A DNA stretch of 64,000 nt, taken from NCBI GenBank assembly GCA_944324175.1, contig CALUVH010000001.1:54215-118214 (forward strand). Reading direction: 5' to 3'. The notes under the pieces were generated by a model. That model searched no databases, had not been told where the DNA came from, and saw only the letters and a program-made list of their open reading frames with translations. Positions 35,962 to 45,215 of the stretch are shown in pieces. Numbering within the stretch: the first letter of the stretch is position 1; each line of letters opens with the position of its first letter. Source of the stretch: Candidatus Gastranaerophilales bacterium. GTDB taxonomy: Bacteria; Cyanobacteriota; Vampirovibrionia; Gastranaerophilales; Gastranaerophilaceae. The translations under genes were made by a program, and so were the position numbers.

Positions 35962-37084
35962 ACATTTTAAAAACTAAATCAACAACACACAACGCCAATT
36001 CTTTATATGCTTTAGCGACATTTGAATCCTTACTTATTTCACAAACCGGCACTCCTTTGTTTATTGAAGACATCATAGTAAAATAGTTATTTGGAATTCT
36101 GGCAAAAATTTTCTTACCTAGCAATTCCTCAATGTCTTCAATGCCTATCTCATCATTTTCCATATACCTGTTTACTACTATCTGTATACTATCTTTCTTA
36201 GATAACTCATCAGCAAAAAGCCCTACACACCTTTGAGCATTACGCAATGCAGGCAAATTAGCAACTGTCACCAACAAGGTTAAATCAGAATTTTCTACAG
36301 CAAACATAGTCTTGTCATCAAAACCTGCAGAGGTATCAACCACAACATATGAAAATGCACTTTTTAATGCTTGAAACAATTTCTTTATTTGATTTACAGA
36401 AATATTCTCTGCCCCTTTAAAATAAGGTGGATCAGCAAGAATATGCAAACTGGTATTTTTATATTTTTCCAGTGTTGATAATAAAAAATCATCATTCAAT
36501 TTATCAAGATTATTTACCATATAAGAAAGATCAAATGACGGCTTTAAATCCCAAAAAGTTGTAACATCACCTAATTGAAAATTTAAATCAACCAAAGCCA
36601 CAGGCTCTTTGGAAACTTTTGCCAGTTCTAATGCTAAATTAGAAGCAATAGAAGTCTTACCTATTCCACCTTTGTTTGAAAAAACGGTAATTACACGGCA
36701 TTTTGATTTTTCTTTTTTTTGAAGTGAAAAATCATTTTCAATTTTCTTCATAACAGACAAGAATTCCGACTTCAAAAATGGCACACTCAAACAACCTCTG
36801 GCTCCCGAACGCAATGATTTTACCGTACTTTCAACATTCAAATACGGCGAAAATACAACGACTCTAATATCCTTATACCTTTCACTGATAATACTTATCA
36901 TATGATAATCGTGTTCTACAAAATCCAAATCGACAAATATAACACCTTTATTTAATTCATTTAACGCATCATATATCTTATCAGGATCATCAGAAAAAGC
37001 GAGAAACTTAAAATTTTCAAGCTCATCAATATACTTTTCTAAAACTTTTTGTTCAGATGCTGATAAAATAATTGTTGAAATCAC
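35954..37084 (-). CDS. CpaE-like receiver + MinD-type ATPase
   Basis: 376 aa; GTG start with GGGGG upstream. The N-terminal 115 residues fold like a response-regulator receiver (VIFVDLDF, phospho-Asp region, plus SLRSGARGCLSVPF), as in CpaE. The rest is a ParA/MinD ATPase: deviant Walker A SNKGGIGKTSIA near 137, DLNFQLGDVTTFW, VVVDTSAGFDDKTMF (A'), LLVTVANLPALRNA. CpaE positions the Tad pilus machinery at cell poles. No other tad genes are nearby, so the ATPase may have been reused. It is the first gene after the 6S-like RNA. Confidence 0.85.
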   Translation of the reverse strand: MISTIILSASEQKVLEKYIDELENFKFLAFSDDPDKIYDALNELNKGVIFVDLDFVEHDYHMISIISERYKDIRVVVFSPYLNVESTVKSLRSGARGCLSVPFLKSEFLSVMKKIENDFSLQKKEKSKCRVITVFSNKGGIGKTSIASNLALELAKVSKEPVALVDLNFQLGDVTTFWDLKPSFDLSYMVNNLDKLNDDFLLSTLEKYKNTSLHILADPPYFKGAENISVNQIKKLFQALKSAFSYVVVDTSAGFDDKTMFAVENSDLTLLVTVANLPALRNAQRCVGLFADELSKKDSIQIVVNRYMENDEIGIEDIEELLGKKIFARIPNNYFTMMSSINKGVPVCEISKDSNVAKAYKELALCVVDLVFKMYE

Positions 37085-37101
37085 AATACCCCCACTTAAT
37101 T

Positions 37102-37278
37102 AAAAAGCCCTGTACAAATGCGATTTTGTTACCTGCTTTGTCTCGCAGGTGGGTGAACGCCTCGGAAAATCCGTTTCCCGCTGGCGATTAAAAAATCGGC
37201 GGGTATACTTCAATGCCGTTAGAGTCAATTCTCCCTTTTATAAAAAATGTAGGAACAAAATTAACATCCGCACAGAGC
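37102..37278 (-). ncRNA. ssrS: Probable 6S RNA
   Basis: A consensus promoter on the minus strand (TTGTAT at 37308-37313, 17 bp, TATACT at 37285-37290) places the start at G37278, exactly where a long closing stem begins. GCUCUGU plus GCGGAUG and AUUUUGUU near the 5' end pair with AACAAAAU, CAUUUGU and ACAGGGC at the 3' end, followed by a T tract. Inside are a large internal region, a nested hairpin around GCCGAU...AUCGCC and an ACCUGC/GCAGGU hairpin on the 3' side of the bubble. Length (177 nt), overall shape and promoter fit 6S RNA, which binds sigma70 holoenzyme in stationary phase. It could instead be a leader of the CpaE-like gene. Confidence 0.6.
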
Positions 37279-37284
37279 AATAAC

Positions 37285-37313
37285 AGTATAACATATTTTT
37301 TAGCAAAATACAA
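37285..37313 (-). promoter_or_regulatory. Sigma70 promoter of the 6S-like RNA
   Basis: TTGTAT-N17-TATACT with an extended TGT before the -10. It shows that the housekeeping -35 in this genome is TTG-type, unlike GNAATT of the regulon promoters. Confidence 0.65.
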
Positions 37314-37321
37314 GTATAGAA

Positions 37322-37801
37322 TTATCGTAAATTACTAATATTAGACTGAACCAAAGCCGATTCACACACTTCTTGAGTAATTACACCATTTTGAGCAAGC
37401 CCCTCACAAGCCTTATCAAAGGCCTTATTTACATGATGTTCTATAAGAGCACAAATATCATCATAAGGCAATTTCTGAATTAAAGCCTGCATTGCAATCT
37501 CATAAATTGTAAACCCAACCTTTTGCAATATACTTTCATGATACCTTGCTGGAATTTGAGATCTTAAAAGATCAATATACTTATGGAAAGTCCACTCAGA
37601 AAGTATTTGAGTCATGACCAATGCATCCATCGGAGATTTGATATTTTTATCTTTTGCCAATGCCTCAGCAGTTATTAATGAAAACTTATACACTGTGTCT
37701 AAAAAGATAGTCTTGTTGTTTTCTTCAATATCAACCGGTAAATTTTTCTCAGCTTCATTTCTAAATTCCAAAGCAAGTTTTTTGTAATCAAAATTTCTCA
37801 T
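37322..37801 (-). CDS. Hypothetical protein
   Basis: 159 aa from the ATG at 37801 (TGAGGT 7 nt upstream); a GTG 4 codons earlier would place the SD inside the coding region. All-helical, soluble, and mildly acidic, with regularly spaced aromatic residues (EWTFHKYIDLLRSQIPARYHESIL). I do not recognise the family. It is separated from the larger minus-strand gene upstream by 54 bp and may be expressed from its own promoter (TATAAT near 37825). Confidence 0.65.
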   Translation of the reverse strand: MRNFDYKKLALEFRNEAEKNLPVDIEENNKTIFLDTVYKFSLITAEALAKDKNIKSPMDALVMTQILSEWTFHKYIDLLRSQIPARYHESILQKVGFTIYEIAMQALIQKLPYDDICALIEHHVNKAFDKACEGLAQNGVITQEVCESALVQSNISNLR

Positions 37802-37855
37802 ACTATACCTCACAACGGATGAATTATAGCATATTTTTTTTAAAATGGCAATAGA

Positions 37856-39994
37856 TTAGCCCATAGCAAGAGTATCTCGAGCCAACTTTTCTGCTGCCGC
37901 AGCATTTCTAAGCGCCGCATCCGCCTTATCAGTATTTGGGGCGTTTAATACAACAGGAGTAGGCGAAGGGATATATGTTCTTATCGGCTCAGTGCCAGAC
38001 TTATTATTTTCTATTGTGTCTGCGGATGACTGATTTGCAGATTGGGTAATTTGTTGTGCTGGTTGGTTACTGAAAATATTTTGTGATGTCGGTTGTTGCA
38101 ATTGCTGTACTTGAACCTGTTGCTGTGGTTGTATAGGCTGTTGCGTCTGTGGGTATAAAGCATTTTTTGTCTGTACATCCAAATATTGATTAATCAAATT
38201 TGTAGGACTTGTATGTACTATTGGTTGCTGAGCTTGTTGCCTTTGTTTTTCTGCCTCAAGTTGATTTAGCAAGTCTTGCATTTGTTTTTGCTGTTCTGTT
38301 TTGACAGATTCTTCATCCTCATCATCCAAAACTGAATGAGTAGGACGTCCGAATATAGCATGAGCAAGCTTAGTTGCACCATTAGCAAGTGGAGGCATTA
38401 TCACACCCATAACCAGAAGCAATCTCATAGGATAACCGGCTATATTTTTCATATAAAATTTCGGATTAACAAAGAAATCTTTTATTGCCCCAATAATTCC
38501 AGGTTTTATAGCCTTTTTGTGGTAACCTCTTACTGACTCTAAACCTACAGTGGCTACCTCTGCTGCACGTCCTAAAATTTTCGAGAAAATATTCTTTCTT
38601 CCGGAACGCAACATACCGCGAATTTTTTCTAATTCATTGATATAATCACCTTTTTTAGATAACTGCCCAGTGATAACTTTATGGTTAAACTGTTTTAGCT
38701 CTGCACGATAATTAGCTACCTCAGCCTTGGACATGCCTGCATACTGTAGACCTCCAAACTTATGCAACAACTGTATTCCAAAAGGTATACACAGAAAATA
38801 TGCAAAGTCATTAGTAAAACGCTCAATAAAGGTTTTACCTTTTTCCCCTTTAGGGGCTTTAAACGTGTTAACCAACATATCCGCAAAGATACCTGCTTGC
38901 ATTAACACGGCCAATTTACCACCTGCAAAACGGTTTGTAGTTCCTTCCATAAACAAACCAAACGCCTTTGCTAAGCCCTTACCAAGTTTGGTTGTATGTT
39001 TTGGATTATTTTTGCCTAAAGTAACCAAATATTTATTATATAGCTCTTTTAACCCAATTTTTCTACCATATAAGTGATTTTGAATTTTGCCCCAAAAGCC
39101 ATCAGTTCTATAGCGGCTTATGAACATGTGACCATTATTTTTAGATGCCTTTTCAAGTGCCTTTATAACCTTGTCCGAATTTGCAAGAAAATCCTTTGAC
39201 ACAGCTTTGTATTCTTTCGGAGTAAAACCTAATTTTTCAATCTTAGCATTACGAAGCAATATTTCTACCCTACTAGGGCTAATAACTTTACCCCCTTGAA
39301 TATACCTGTCTATATCTGCCTGAGGAATACCCAAAAGCTTCATTTCGGCTTCTTTTAGTAATGCATAAGGATTAGCACCCTTTGCCTTCATTGCATTTTT
39401 TAAATTTTTTATGAACTGCTTATCGGCGCCATACTGCTCAAGCTGAATAGGTTTTTCAGCAGATTTAATAAATGAATTAAATATTTGCTCAGTATCCTGA
39501 GATAAAAATCCTAAAAGACCTTTAGCCTGAGCAATTACCATTTTATTTGTTGGCTCTGAGGGGGTTTTTAATGCTCGCAAAATAGCACTGTTGGCAACAA
39601 TTTTATCATTTATGAATTTTCCCGTTGACTTATATGCCTTCTCACACCATTGACCAAAACTTGATTTGGCTAGTCTGCTTCCTGTAACTTTTTCTGTCAG
39701 CCAATCACCAAACCTTCCAACTTTGCCAAGCGGTGTTTTTTCATAATCTACGTCACATTTTTTGTTAAAAACATCCATTCCTTTTGCTATAGCAAGCCAA
39801 GTTGCTAAAGTTGCAGCCGGAAGTAAATTACTGTTTTCCTCACTATGCTTAACACGCTTTGATAAATAACTGTTATCTACACCCTTTTTAATAGCCTCTG
39901 CACCGGCTCCTGCCTCCATTGGTACAGCATTACCACCTATTGGAGTCATCCCGTAAGGTATTTGACTATTCAGTTGTAATTCCTTATCAAGCAT
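37856..39994 (-). CDS. Large lineage-specific membrane protein
   Basis: 712 aa. A polar helical N-terminal half includes repeated K-rich and ALK-type helices (about 100-350). Hydrophobic segments lie at about 345-365 (KLAVLMQAGIFADMLV), 390-410 (FAYFLCIPFGIQLLH) and 545-570 (MRLLLVMGVIMPPLANGA). Then follows a long Gln/Pro low-complexity region (about 590-670) and an Ala-rich tail. No known domain. The start has only a weak GGGG site. Its promoter is a divergent copy of the regulon type, facing the 40174 gene. Topology resembles the 33972 product, so the two may be distant relatives. Confidence 0.65.
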   Translation of the reverse strand: MLDKELQLNSQIPYGMTPIGGNAVPMEAGAGAEAIKKGVDNSYLSKRVKHSEENSNLLPAATLATWLAIAKGMDVFNKKCDVDYEKTPLGKVGRFGDWLTEKVTGSRLAKSSFGQWCEKAYKSTGKFINDKIVANSAILRALKTPSEPTNKMVIAQAKGLLGFLSQDTEQIFNSFIKSAEKPIQLEQYGADKQFIKNLKNAMKAKGANPYALLKEAEMKLLGIPQADIDRYIQGGKVISPSRVEILLRNAKIEKLGFTPKEYKAVSKDFLANSDKVIKALEKASKNNGHMFISRYRTDGFWGKIQNHLYGRKIGLKELYNKYLVTLGKNNPKHTTKLGKGLAKAFGLFMEGTTNRFAGGKLAVLMQAGIFADMLVNTFKAPKGEKGKTFIERFTNDFAYFLCIPFGIQLLHKFGGLQYAGMSKAEVANYRAELKQFNHKVITGQLSKKGDYINELEKIRGMLRSGRKNIFSKILGRAAEVATVGLESVRGYHKKAIKPGIIGAIKDFFVNPKFYMKNIAGYPMRLLLVMGVIMPPLANGATKLAHAIFGRPTHSVLDDEDEESVKTEQQKQMQDLLNQLEAEKQRQQAQQPIVHTSPTNLINQYLDVQTKNALYPQTQQPIQPQQQVQVQQLQQPTSQNIFSNQPAQQITQSANQSSADTIENNKSGTEPIRTYIPSPTPVVLNAPNTDKADAALRNAAAAEKLARDTLAMG

Positions 39995-40021
39995 AGTAAT
40001 ACTATTTTCCCCTATATACTC

Positions 40022-40049
40022 TATAAAACTAATTTATGATAAAAATTGC
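40022..40049 (-). promoter_or_regulatory. Divergent regulon-type promoter (GCAATT-N16-TTTATA)
   Basis: Minus-strand GCAATT (plus 40044-40049), 16 bp, TTTATA (plus 40022-40027) upstream of the 712-aa gene. The upstream repeat is weak (ACTTAA-N4-TTATTA). Confidence 0.45.
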
Positions 40050-40074
40050 CTACATTTTTAAATATTTAATAAAT

Positions 40075-40135
40075 TATTAAGTATTGTAACAAGTTTTACC
40101 TTTTCTGAAATCTAAGAAAAAGTATATACTTTATA
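40075..40135 (+). promoter_or_regulatory. Regulon promoter of the 40174 gene
   Basis: TATTAA-GTAT-TGTAAC box (40075-40090), 16 bp, GAAATC (40107-40112), 17 bp, TTTATA (40130-40135) within TATACTTTATATATA. The first half-site is identical to that of the 1649 promoter. Confidence 0.6.
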
Positions 40136-40173
40136 TATACATAAGAGATGAGTAAATTAAAGAGAGGCTGAAT

Positions 40174-40344
40174 ATGGCAGTTAAAGATTTACAAAAGATT
40201 GATGACAAGCTAAAAGATATTTACAGCAATCAAATAACGACAGCAATACAATCGCAACAACCATATGAAGACAAGTCGGAAATATTGTTTGCCCAGATGA
40301 ATTTTATTGCGATGGCAAACAGACAAGCTCTTCATCTGATATAA
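40174..40344 (+). CDS. Small protein of the regulon (56 aa)
   Basis: A 56-codon ORF starts MAVKDLQKIDDKLKDIYS with AGAGAGG 8 nt upstream, has its own regulon promoter, and is closed by a strong terminator at 40395-40425. The product is helical with a Gln-rich middle and ends in a hydrophobic IAMANRQALHLI stretch. Too short for automatic prediction, but promoter, SD, codon usage and terminator all agree. No family recognised. Confidence 0.7.
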   Translation: MAVKDLQKIDDKLKDIYSNQITTAIQSQQPYEDKSEILFAQMNFIAMANRQALHLI

Positions 40345-40394
40345 CAGACTTAATTTTTCATAAACTCCAATTAATTTTTCCCCTACAAATTTTT

Positions 40395-40425
40395 ACCTGA
40401 TTTCCCCAGAGATCAGGTTTTTTTT
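40395..40425 (+). terminator. Terminator of the 40174 gene
   Basis: ACCTGAT / ATCAGGT hairpin with a run of eight T residues. Confidence 0.9.
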
Positions 40426-40443
40426 ATGCAAGGTATGAAGATA

Positions 40444-41811
40444 CTACAACTTTTGCATTAATAAAGCGTAAATGTCATTAAAAACAACAATAACCATCAA
40501 CGCTATCAAAAATAAAAAGCCCGCTGTACCGATTTTATTAACAGTTTCTTCATCCAAAGGACGTCCCTTAATCTTTTCAATGATAAGGAATAACACATGT
40601 CCACCATCCAAAGCCGGTATTGGCAGGAAGTTCACAATAGCAAGATCCAATGATATAATGGCCGTTAATAAAAGTCCTGAAAATATACCATTATTCTGGA
40701 TAATATCACCTCCGACTTTAGTAATAGCTACAATACCGTGTAAATCTTTCAACGGAATTTTTCCTGAAAAAATTTGCCACAAACCGTATAACAACATATA
40801 AGTCTGCTCATACATATATTTACAACTTGCTTTAATTGCAGATTTTGGAGATTTTGTAGGTATTACGATTTCACGCAATTCTAATTCAACCCCAATTAAG
40901 CCTTCTTTATTTGGATAGACCGGCTTTAATGTAACAGTCTTGTCATCACGTAAAACCTCTATATTTACGGGTCTTAAGGAATCAGAGTATGCATAAGCAA
41001 TATCAGTCAAAGTAACATCACCTGTGGATATATAATAATTTTTATCCCCAAACTCATCACGTAACTTTTTTTGAGCATCCGATAAACTATTTTGATTATC
41101 CTGATATTTTTCCAAACCTCTTAATACCATTGCACTTAAATGAATAGGAGACTCATATATTTTTTCAGGTAATCTGACAACTGTCCCCTGAGGAATAATT
41201 TCATCACGCTTAAATGCAACATTAAGCCTTGTAAGCGAATCAAGATTTTTTTCTACAAGACTTGCATCAACTTTACCATCATAAGCCTTACTAAGTTTTG
41301 CATATGTTGTTAAAATTCCTGCAGTATCAGCAACTACACCATTAACGGATACTATCTTATCGCCCTTTTGAAGTCCAGAACTCCATACAGATTGAGACTT
41401 TTCAGCCACAATATTTTTAACAAAAATATCATATTTACCGGAAGGCATATGCCCCCATAAAAATGCCGTTAACAGGACAAGCACAAATGCACATACAACA
41501 TTAGCAAATACACCTGCCGACACAACCACAAACCGCTGATATATCGGTCTGTTTAGGAACCTATCAGGAGAATCTTCAGGAAGCGGGTTATCTTTATCAT
41601 CATCAGGAAATGCAACGTATCCGCCAAGCAAAAAAGCATGTACCAAAACTTTTGTATCTCCACACTGCTTTTCCCAAAGCGTAGGTCCAATTGGTAAACC
41701 AAAACCAAATTTATCTACTTTCATTCCAAACATTCTTGCTGCCAAGTAGTGTCCGGCTTCGTGTACAAGAATCAATATGCTTAGTAATATTAGCATTATA
41801 ATAATAGACAT
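40444..41811 (-). CDS. rseP: RseP-like site-2 protease (M50)
   Basis: 455 aa. Zinc metalloprotease of the inner membrane that cleaves anti-sigma factors or stray signal peptides within the bilayer. It has the HEAGHYLAARMF zinc motif near 18-29 and the NFLPIPALDGGHVLF motif near 395-410 (third ligand Asp). A PDZ region (about 110-310) is longer than usual, with an inserted helical part. It is flanked by membrane helices. With an alternative promoter class active here, an anti-sigma or regulatory target is possible, though unproven. Confidence 0.93.
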   Translation of the reverse strand: MSIIIMLILLSILILVHEAGHYLAARMFGMKVDKFGFGLPIGPTLWEKQCGDTKVLVHAFLLGGYVAFPDDDKDNPLPEDSPDRFLNRPIYQRFVVVSAGVFANVVCAFVLVLLTAFLWGHMPSGKYDIFVKNIVAEKSQSVWSSGLQKGDKIVSVNGVVADTAGILTTYAKLSKAYDGKVDASLVEKNLDSLTRLNVAFKRDEIIPQGTVVRLPEKIYESPIHLSAMVLRGLEKYQDNQNSLSDAQKKLRDEFGDKNYYISTGDVTLTDIAYAYSDSLRPVNIEVLRDDKTVTLKPVYPNKEGLIGVELELREIVIPTKSPKSAIKASCKYMYEQTYMLLYGLWQIFSGKIPLKDLHGIVAITKVGGDIIQNNGIFSGLLLTAIISLDLAIVNFLPIPALDGGHVLFLIIEKIKGRPLDEETVNKIGTAGFLFLIALMVIVVFNDIYALLMQKL

Positions 41812-41923
41812 AACCTCTCCCCAATAAATATCAAACTGTTATAATCTGATTATAACATGAAAATATAAGAAATTATTCAAATTAATCACCACAAAAATGT
41901 GTACATAATATTAGGAAGAATAA

Positions 41924-41943
41924 AGGGGGAAAAATCCCCCTTC
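41924..41943 (-). terminator. Hairpin downstream of speE
   Basis: GGGGGA / TCCCCC hairpin with a short T-rich tail on the minus strand, between speE and rseP. Confidence 0.6.
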
Positions 41944-42004
41944 TAAACAAATCCTAACTATTTACCACGTTTACTATAAATTCTCTCCTTATAAAATTAT
42001 AGAC

Positions 42005-42856
42005 TTATAACAATTCTTTCAAGTAATTAGGCAACGCAAAGCGCGCTTCATGATATTCTTTGTTATATATCTTACAAGTTTTAGAAATATCAGCACAACG
42101 TCTTTCATCAATATATGAAAGCGGTTCTACACTTTGAGAACAAAAAGCCCAAGCCCAATATCCTCCGGGATAAGTCGGAATATTTGAAGTGTATGTTGAA
42201 ACAATTGGAAAAACTCTTTTCAAAAGATTATACATTTTTTTAATTTCTTCTCTATTTACAAAAGGTGACTCTGACTGTGCTGCTACAATACCACCTTCTT
42301 TTAGTGAGTTTTTAACATTAGTATAAAACTCTTCGGTAAAAAGTCCTTCTCCAGGACCCATAGGATCAGTTGAATCAATAAGGACAACATCATACACATT
42401 TTTCTTATCTTTAATAAATTCAATGGCATCCTCAACACGAATTTCAACACGAGGATCATCCAACTTACAAGCAATTGTCGGCAAAAACTCTTTACAAGCA
42501 TCAATCACCATACCATCGATTTCACACAAAACAACTTTTTCAACAGTATCATGCTTAAGCACTTCTCTTACAGTGCCACCATCTCCACCGCCAATTACCA
42601 ATACTGATTTTGGACACTTATGATTCATCATTGGTATGTGAGCTATCATCTCATGGTAATGGAATTCATCACCTTCTGTTGTCATCATCAAATCATCAAG
42701 CGTCAAAACTCTACCCAGCTTGCTATCTGTCTCAAAAATTTCAACCTTTTGAAAATCAGACTGTTTTGAAAATAAAATTTTACCGGCTTTTATTGCTATA
42801 CCAAATCCGCTAGGTGTAATCTCCTTATAAAATCCGTCTTTAACTCCATTTGTCAT
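42005..42856 (-). CDS. speE: Spermidine synthase
   Basis: 283 aa from the ATG at 42856, with AAGGAG 9 nt upstream; the longer frame (+7 residues) crosses the SD. Transfers an aminopropyl group from decarboxylated SAM to putrescine. The FQKVEIFETDSKLGRVLTLDDLMMTTEGDEFHYHEMIAH segment, VLVIGGGDGGTVREVLKH (SAM loop) and LIDSTDPMGPGEGLFTEEF (catalytic Asp) are characteristic. Overlaps no gene; HIT gene lies 24 bp upstream in the same direction. Confidence 0.95.
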   Translation of the reverse strand: MTNGVKDGFYKEITPSGFGIAIKAGKILFSKQSDFQKVEIFETDSKLGRVLTLDDLMMTTEGDEFHYHEMIAHIPMMNHKCPKSVLVIGGGDGGTVREVLKHDTVEKVVLCEIDGMVIDACKEFLPTIACKLDDPRVEIRVEDAIEFIKDKKNVYDVVLIDSTDPMGPGEGLFTEEFYTNVKNSLKEGGIVAAQSESPFVNREEIKKMYNLLKRVFPIVSTYTSNIPTYPGGYWAWAFCSQSVEPLSYIDERRCADISKTCKIYNKEYHEARFALPNYLKELL

Positions 42857-42880
42857 ATCAATATCTCCTTTTTTCAAAAA

Positions 42881-43192
42881 CTACTTATCACCCATAACAT
42901 GTAGATGAAGGTGAAAAACTTCCTGACCGGCTTCTTTTCCGGTATTAATCAATGTTTTGTAGGCTTTTAACCCCGTTTTTTGAGCAACCGCTCTAACAGC
43001 TGACAAAAGCTCACCCATAAGATTTTTATCCTCAAGCTCATTCAATGAGGCTATATGTACCTTGGGTACAACAAGGACATGCACAGGAGCTTTAGGATTT
43101 ATATCATTAAATGCTGCGACATAGTCATTTTCATATACAAACTCAGTTCCGAAATCACCGTTTAAAATTTTACAAAAAATACATTCTTCCAT
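42881..43192 (-). CDS. HIT-family (HINT) nucleotide-binding protein
   Basis: 103 aa from the ATG at 43192, SD GAGAGG. The CIFCKIL zinc-type start and the histidine triad HLHLHVMG at the C-terminus are plain. HINT proteins hydrolyse adenosine 5'-phosphoramidates. Co-transcribed with speE. One protein unit, normal size. Confidence 0.92.
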   Translation of the reverse strand: MEECIFCKILNGDFGTEFVYENDYVAAFNDINPKAPVHVLVVPKVHIASLNELEDKNLMGELLSAVRAVAQKTGLKAYKTLINTGKEAGQEVFHLHLHVMGDK

Positions 43193-43373
43193 ACTGACCT
43201 CTCTCACTTTTTGAAAATTGTATTATAAGCCAGCGTAAAAATCAACAACATTGATAAGCCAAAAGTCAATAAAATCTCTAGTCCTTAATATTTTTTTAAA
43301 AAAGATGTTTATTTTTCTATGTTTTTGCTAAACTTGAAGAAGACAAAACTACTAGGAAGAGAAGGATTATAAA

Positions 43374-45149
43374 ATGATTAAAACAAAACTTAAATCTCAC
43401 AATTGTGGTGAATTAAATCTAAGTAATGTTAATGAAGAAGTAACACTTTCAGGTTGGGCAGCTACAATACGAGATCTTGGCGGTATTTTATTTTTAGAAC
43501 TAAGAGATAGAAGCGGTGTTTTTCAGCTTGTTGCTAACCCGCAGATTAACCCTGAAATACATAAAGTTTTTGAAAAAATACGTTCTGAATACGTAATTAC
43601 GGTAAAAGGTAAAGTTACAAGACGTCCTGAAGAAACGTACAACGAAAAGTATGCTACAGGACAAGTTGAAATGTATCCTGAATTTGTTGAGATACTCTCT
43701 GAAGCAAAAACATTACCTTTTGTATTGGATGATCCGAACGTTTCTGAGGATGTACGTTTGAAATATCGTTATCTTGACATAAGAAGAGAAAACATGTTAC
43801 ACAACCTGACCCTTCGTCATAAAATATGTCAAGCAGCTCGTAATTACATGAATAATGAAGGCTTTCTAGAAGTTGAGACTCCTATTTTGATAAAAACCAC
43901 TCCTGAGGGAGCAAGAGATTACCTTGTCCCTTCTCGTGTTCAAGAAGGTAAATTTTACGCTTTGCCTCAATCTCCGCAAATATTTAAACAGTTATTGATG
44001 GTAGGCGGTATAGAAAGATATTACCAAATTGCAAAATGTTTCCGCGATGAAGACTTGCGTGCTGACAGACAACCAGAATTCACACAAATAGATATAGAAA
44101 TGTCTTTTGTTGAGCAACAAGATGTCATTAAAACTGTCGAAGGTCTAATTGTTGAAACTTTCAAGGCTGCAGGAGTAGATGTCAAACCGCCATTTATTCA
44201 AATGCCTTGGCAAGAAGCTATGGACAGATTCGGTTCTGATAAGCCTGATACAAGATTTGGACTTGAGCTTTTCGATATTGGCGATATAATTTTGCAATCA
44301 GAATTTGAAATTGTCAAAAAGACATTACAAAATGGTGGTATTGTTCGAGGTATAAGAATTCCGGGAGGAGCTAAATATTCAAGAAAAGATATCGATGATA
44401 TTACCAAACTTGCAGTATCTTTTGGAGCTAAAGCACTTGCAAATATTATTTATAATGAAGATGGCACAGCTAAATCTCCAGTGTTGAAATTCGTAACAGA
44501 GGATCAAGCAAAACAAATTCAACAACGTGCAGGCGCTGAAGCAGGAGATATAATATTCTTTGTCGCAGACAAACCAAAATTAGTTTACGATATTATGGGT
44601 AGATTAAGACTTCACTTTGGTAAATCATTGAATTTAATTGATGAAAACAAACATAATCTTTTGTGGGTAGTTGACTTCCCAATGTTTGAATATAGCGAAG
44701 AAGAAGGTCGTTACATGGCAATGCACCATCCATTCACTTCTCCGAACCTTGAAGATCTTGAAAAACTGGATTCAGGTGACTTGGGTAATGTTAAATCAAT
44801 AGCTTATGATATCGTGTATAACGGCACTGAGCTTGGAGGCGGAAGTGTTAGAATACATTCTTCTGAAGTTCAGAAAAAGATATTCAAAGCACTTGGCTTG
44901 ACTGAAGAAGAAGCTGTCGAAAAATTCGGATTTATGGTAAATGCATTACAATACGGTACACCACCTCATGCTGGACTAGCTATAGGACTTGACAGACTCG
45001 TAGCATTACTTGCAGGATGTGATTCTATACGTGAGGTTATTGCATTCCCTAAAAACTCAGGTGCTAAAGATCTTATGAGCGATGCTCCGGGCGAAGCGTC
45101 TATACAACAACTTAGAGAATTGCACTTAAAAAGTACAGCTCATAAATAA
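43374..45149 (+). CDS. aspS: Aspartyl-tRNA synthetase
   Basis: 591 aa. Class II synthetase of the bacterial type: an N-terminal OB fold (about 1-105), motif 2 (CFRDEDLRADRQPEFTQIDIEMSF near 226-248), the bacterial GAD insertion (about 310-410) and motif 3 (GLAIGLDRLVALLAG near 540). Full length. It ends at a terminator hairpin 20 nt downstream. Whether it also charges tRNA-Asn cannot be told from sequence alone. Confidence 0.97.
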   Translation: MIKTKLKSHNCGELNLSNVNEEVTLSGWAATIRDLGGILFLELRDRSGVFQLVANPQINPEIHKVFEKIRSEYVITVKGKVTRRPEETYNEKYATGQVEMYPEFVEILSEAKTLPFVLDDPNVSEDVRLKYRYLDIRRENMLHNLTLRHKICQAARNYMNNEGFLEVETPILIKTTPEGARDYLVPSRVQEGKFYALPQSPQIFKQLLMVGGIERYYQIAKCFRDEDLRADRQPEFTQIDIEMSFVEQQDVIKTVEGLIVETFKAAGVDVKPPFIQMPWQEAMDRFGSDKPDTRFGLELFDIGDIILQSEFEIVKKTLQNGGIVRGIRIPGGAKYSRKDIDDITKLAVSFGAKALANIIYNEDGTAKSPVLKFVTEDQAKQIQQRAGAEAGDIIFFVADKPKLVYDIMGRLRLHFGKSLNLIDENKHNLLWVVDFPMFEYSEEEGRYMAMHHPFTSPNLEDLEKLDSGDLGNVKSIAYDIVYNGTELGGGSVRIHSSEVQKKIFKALGLTEEEAVEKFGFMVNALQYGTPPHAGLAIGLDRLVALLAGCDSIREVIAFPKNSGAKDLMSDAPGEASIQQLRELHLKSTAHK

Positions 45150-45168
45150 ATTTCATAAATAAAAAATA

Positions 45169-45203
45169 AAAAACTCCGAGTATGAAACTATCGGAGTTTT
45201 TTA
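45169..45203 (+). terminator. Terminator of aspS
   Basis: AAAACTCCGA / TCGGAGTTTT hairpin with T residues. Confidence 0.9.
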
Positions 45204-45215
45204 TTTATAGAACTA

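Noticed and set aside
37102..37278. Reading this RNA as a riboswitch of the CpaE-like gene
   Set aside because: None of the riboswitch cores I know (TPP, cobalamin, GEMM, FMN, guanidine, glutamine) fits; the closing stem and terminal T tract argue for a stand-alone RNA of 6S type.
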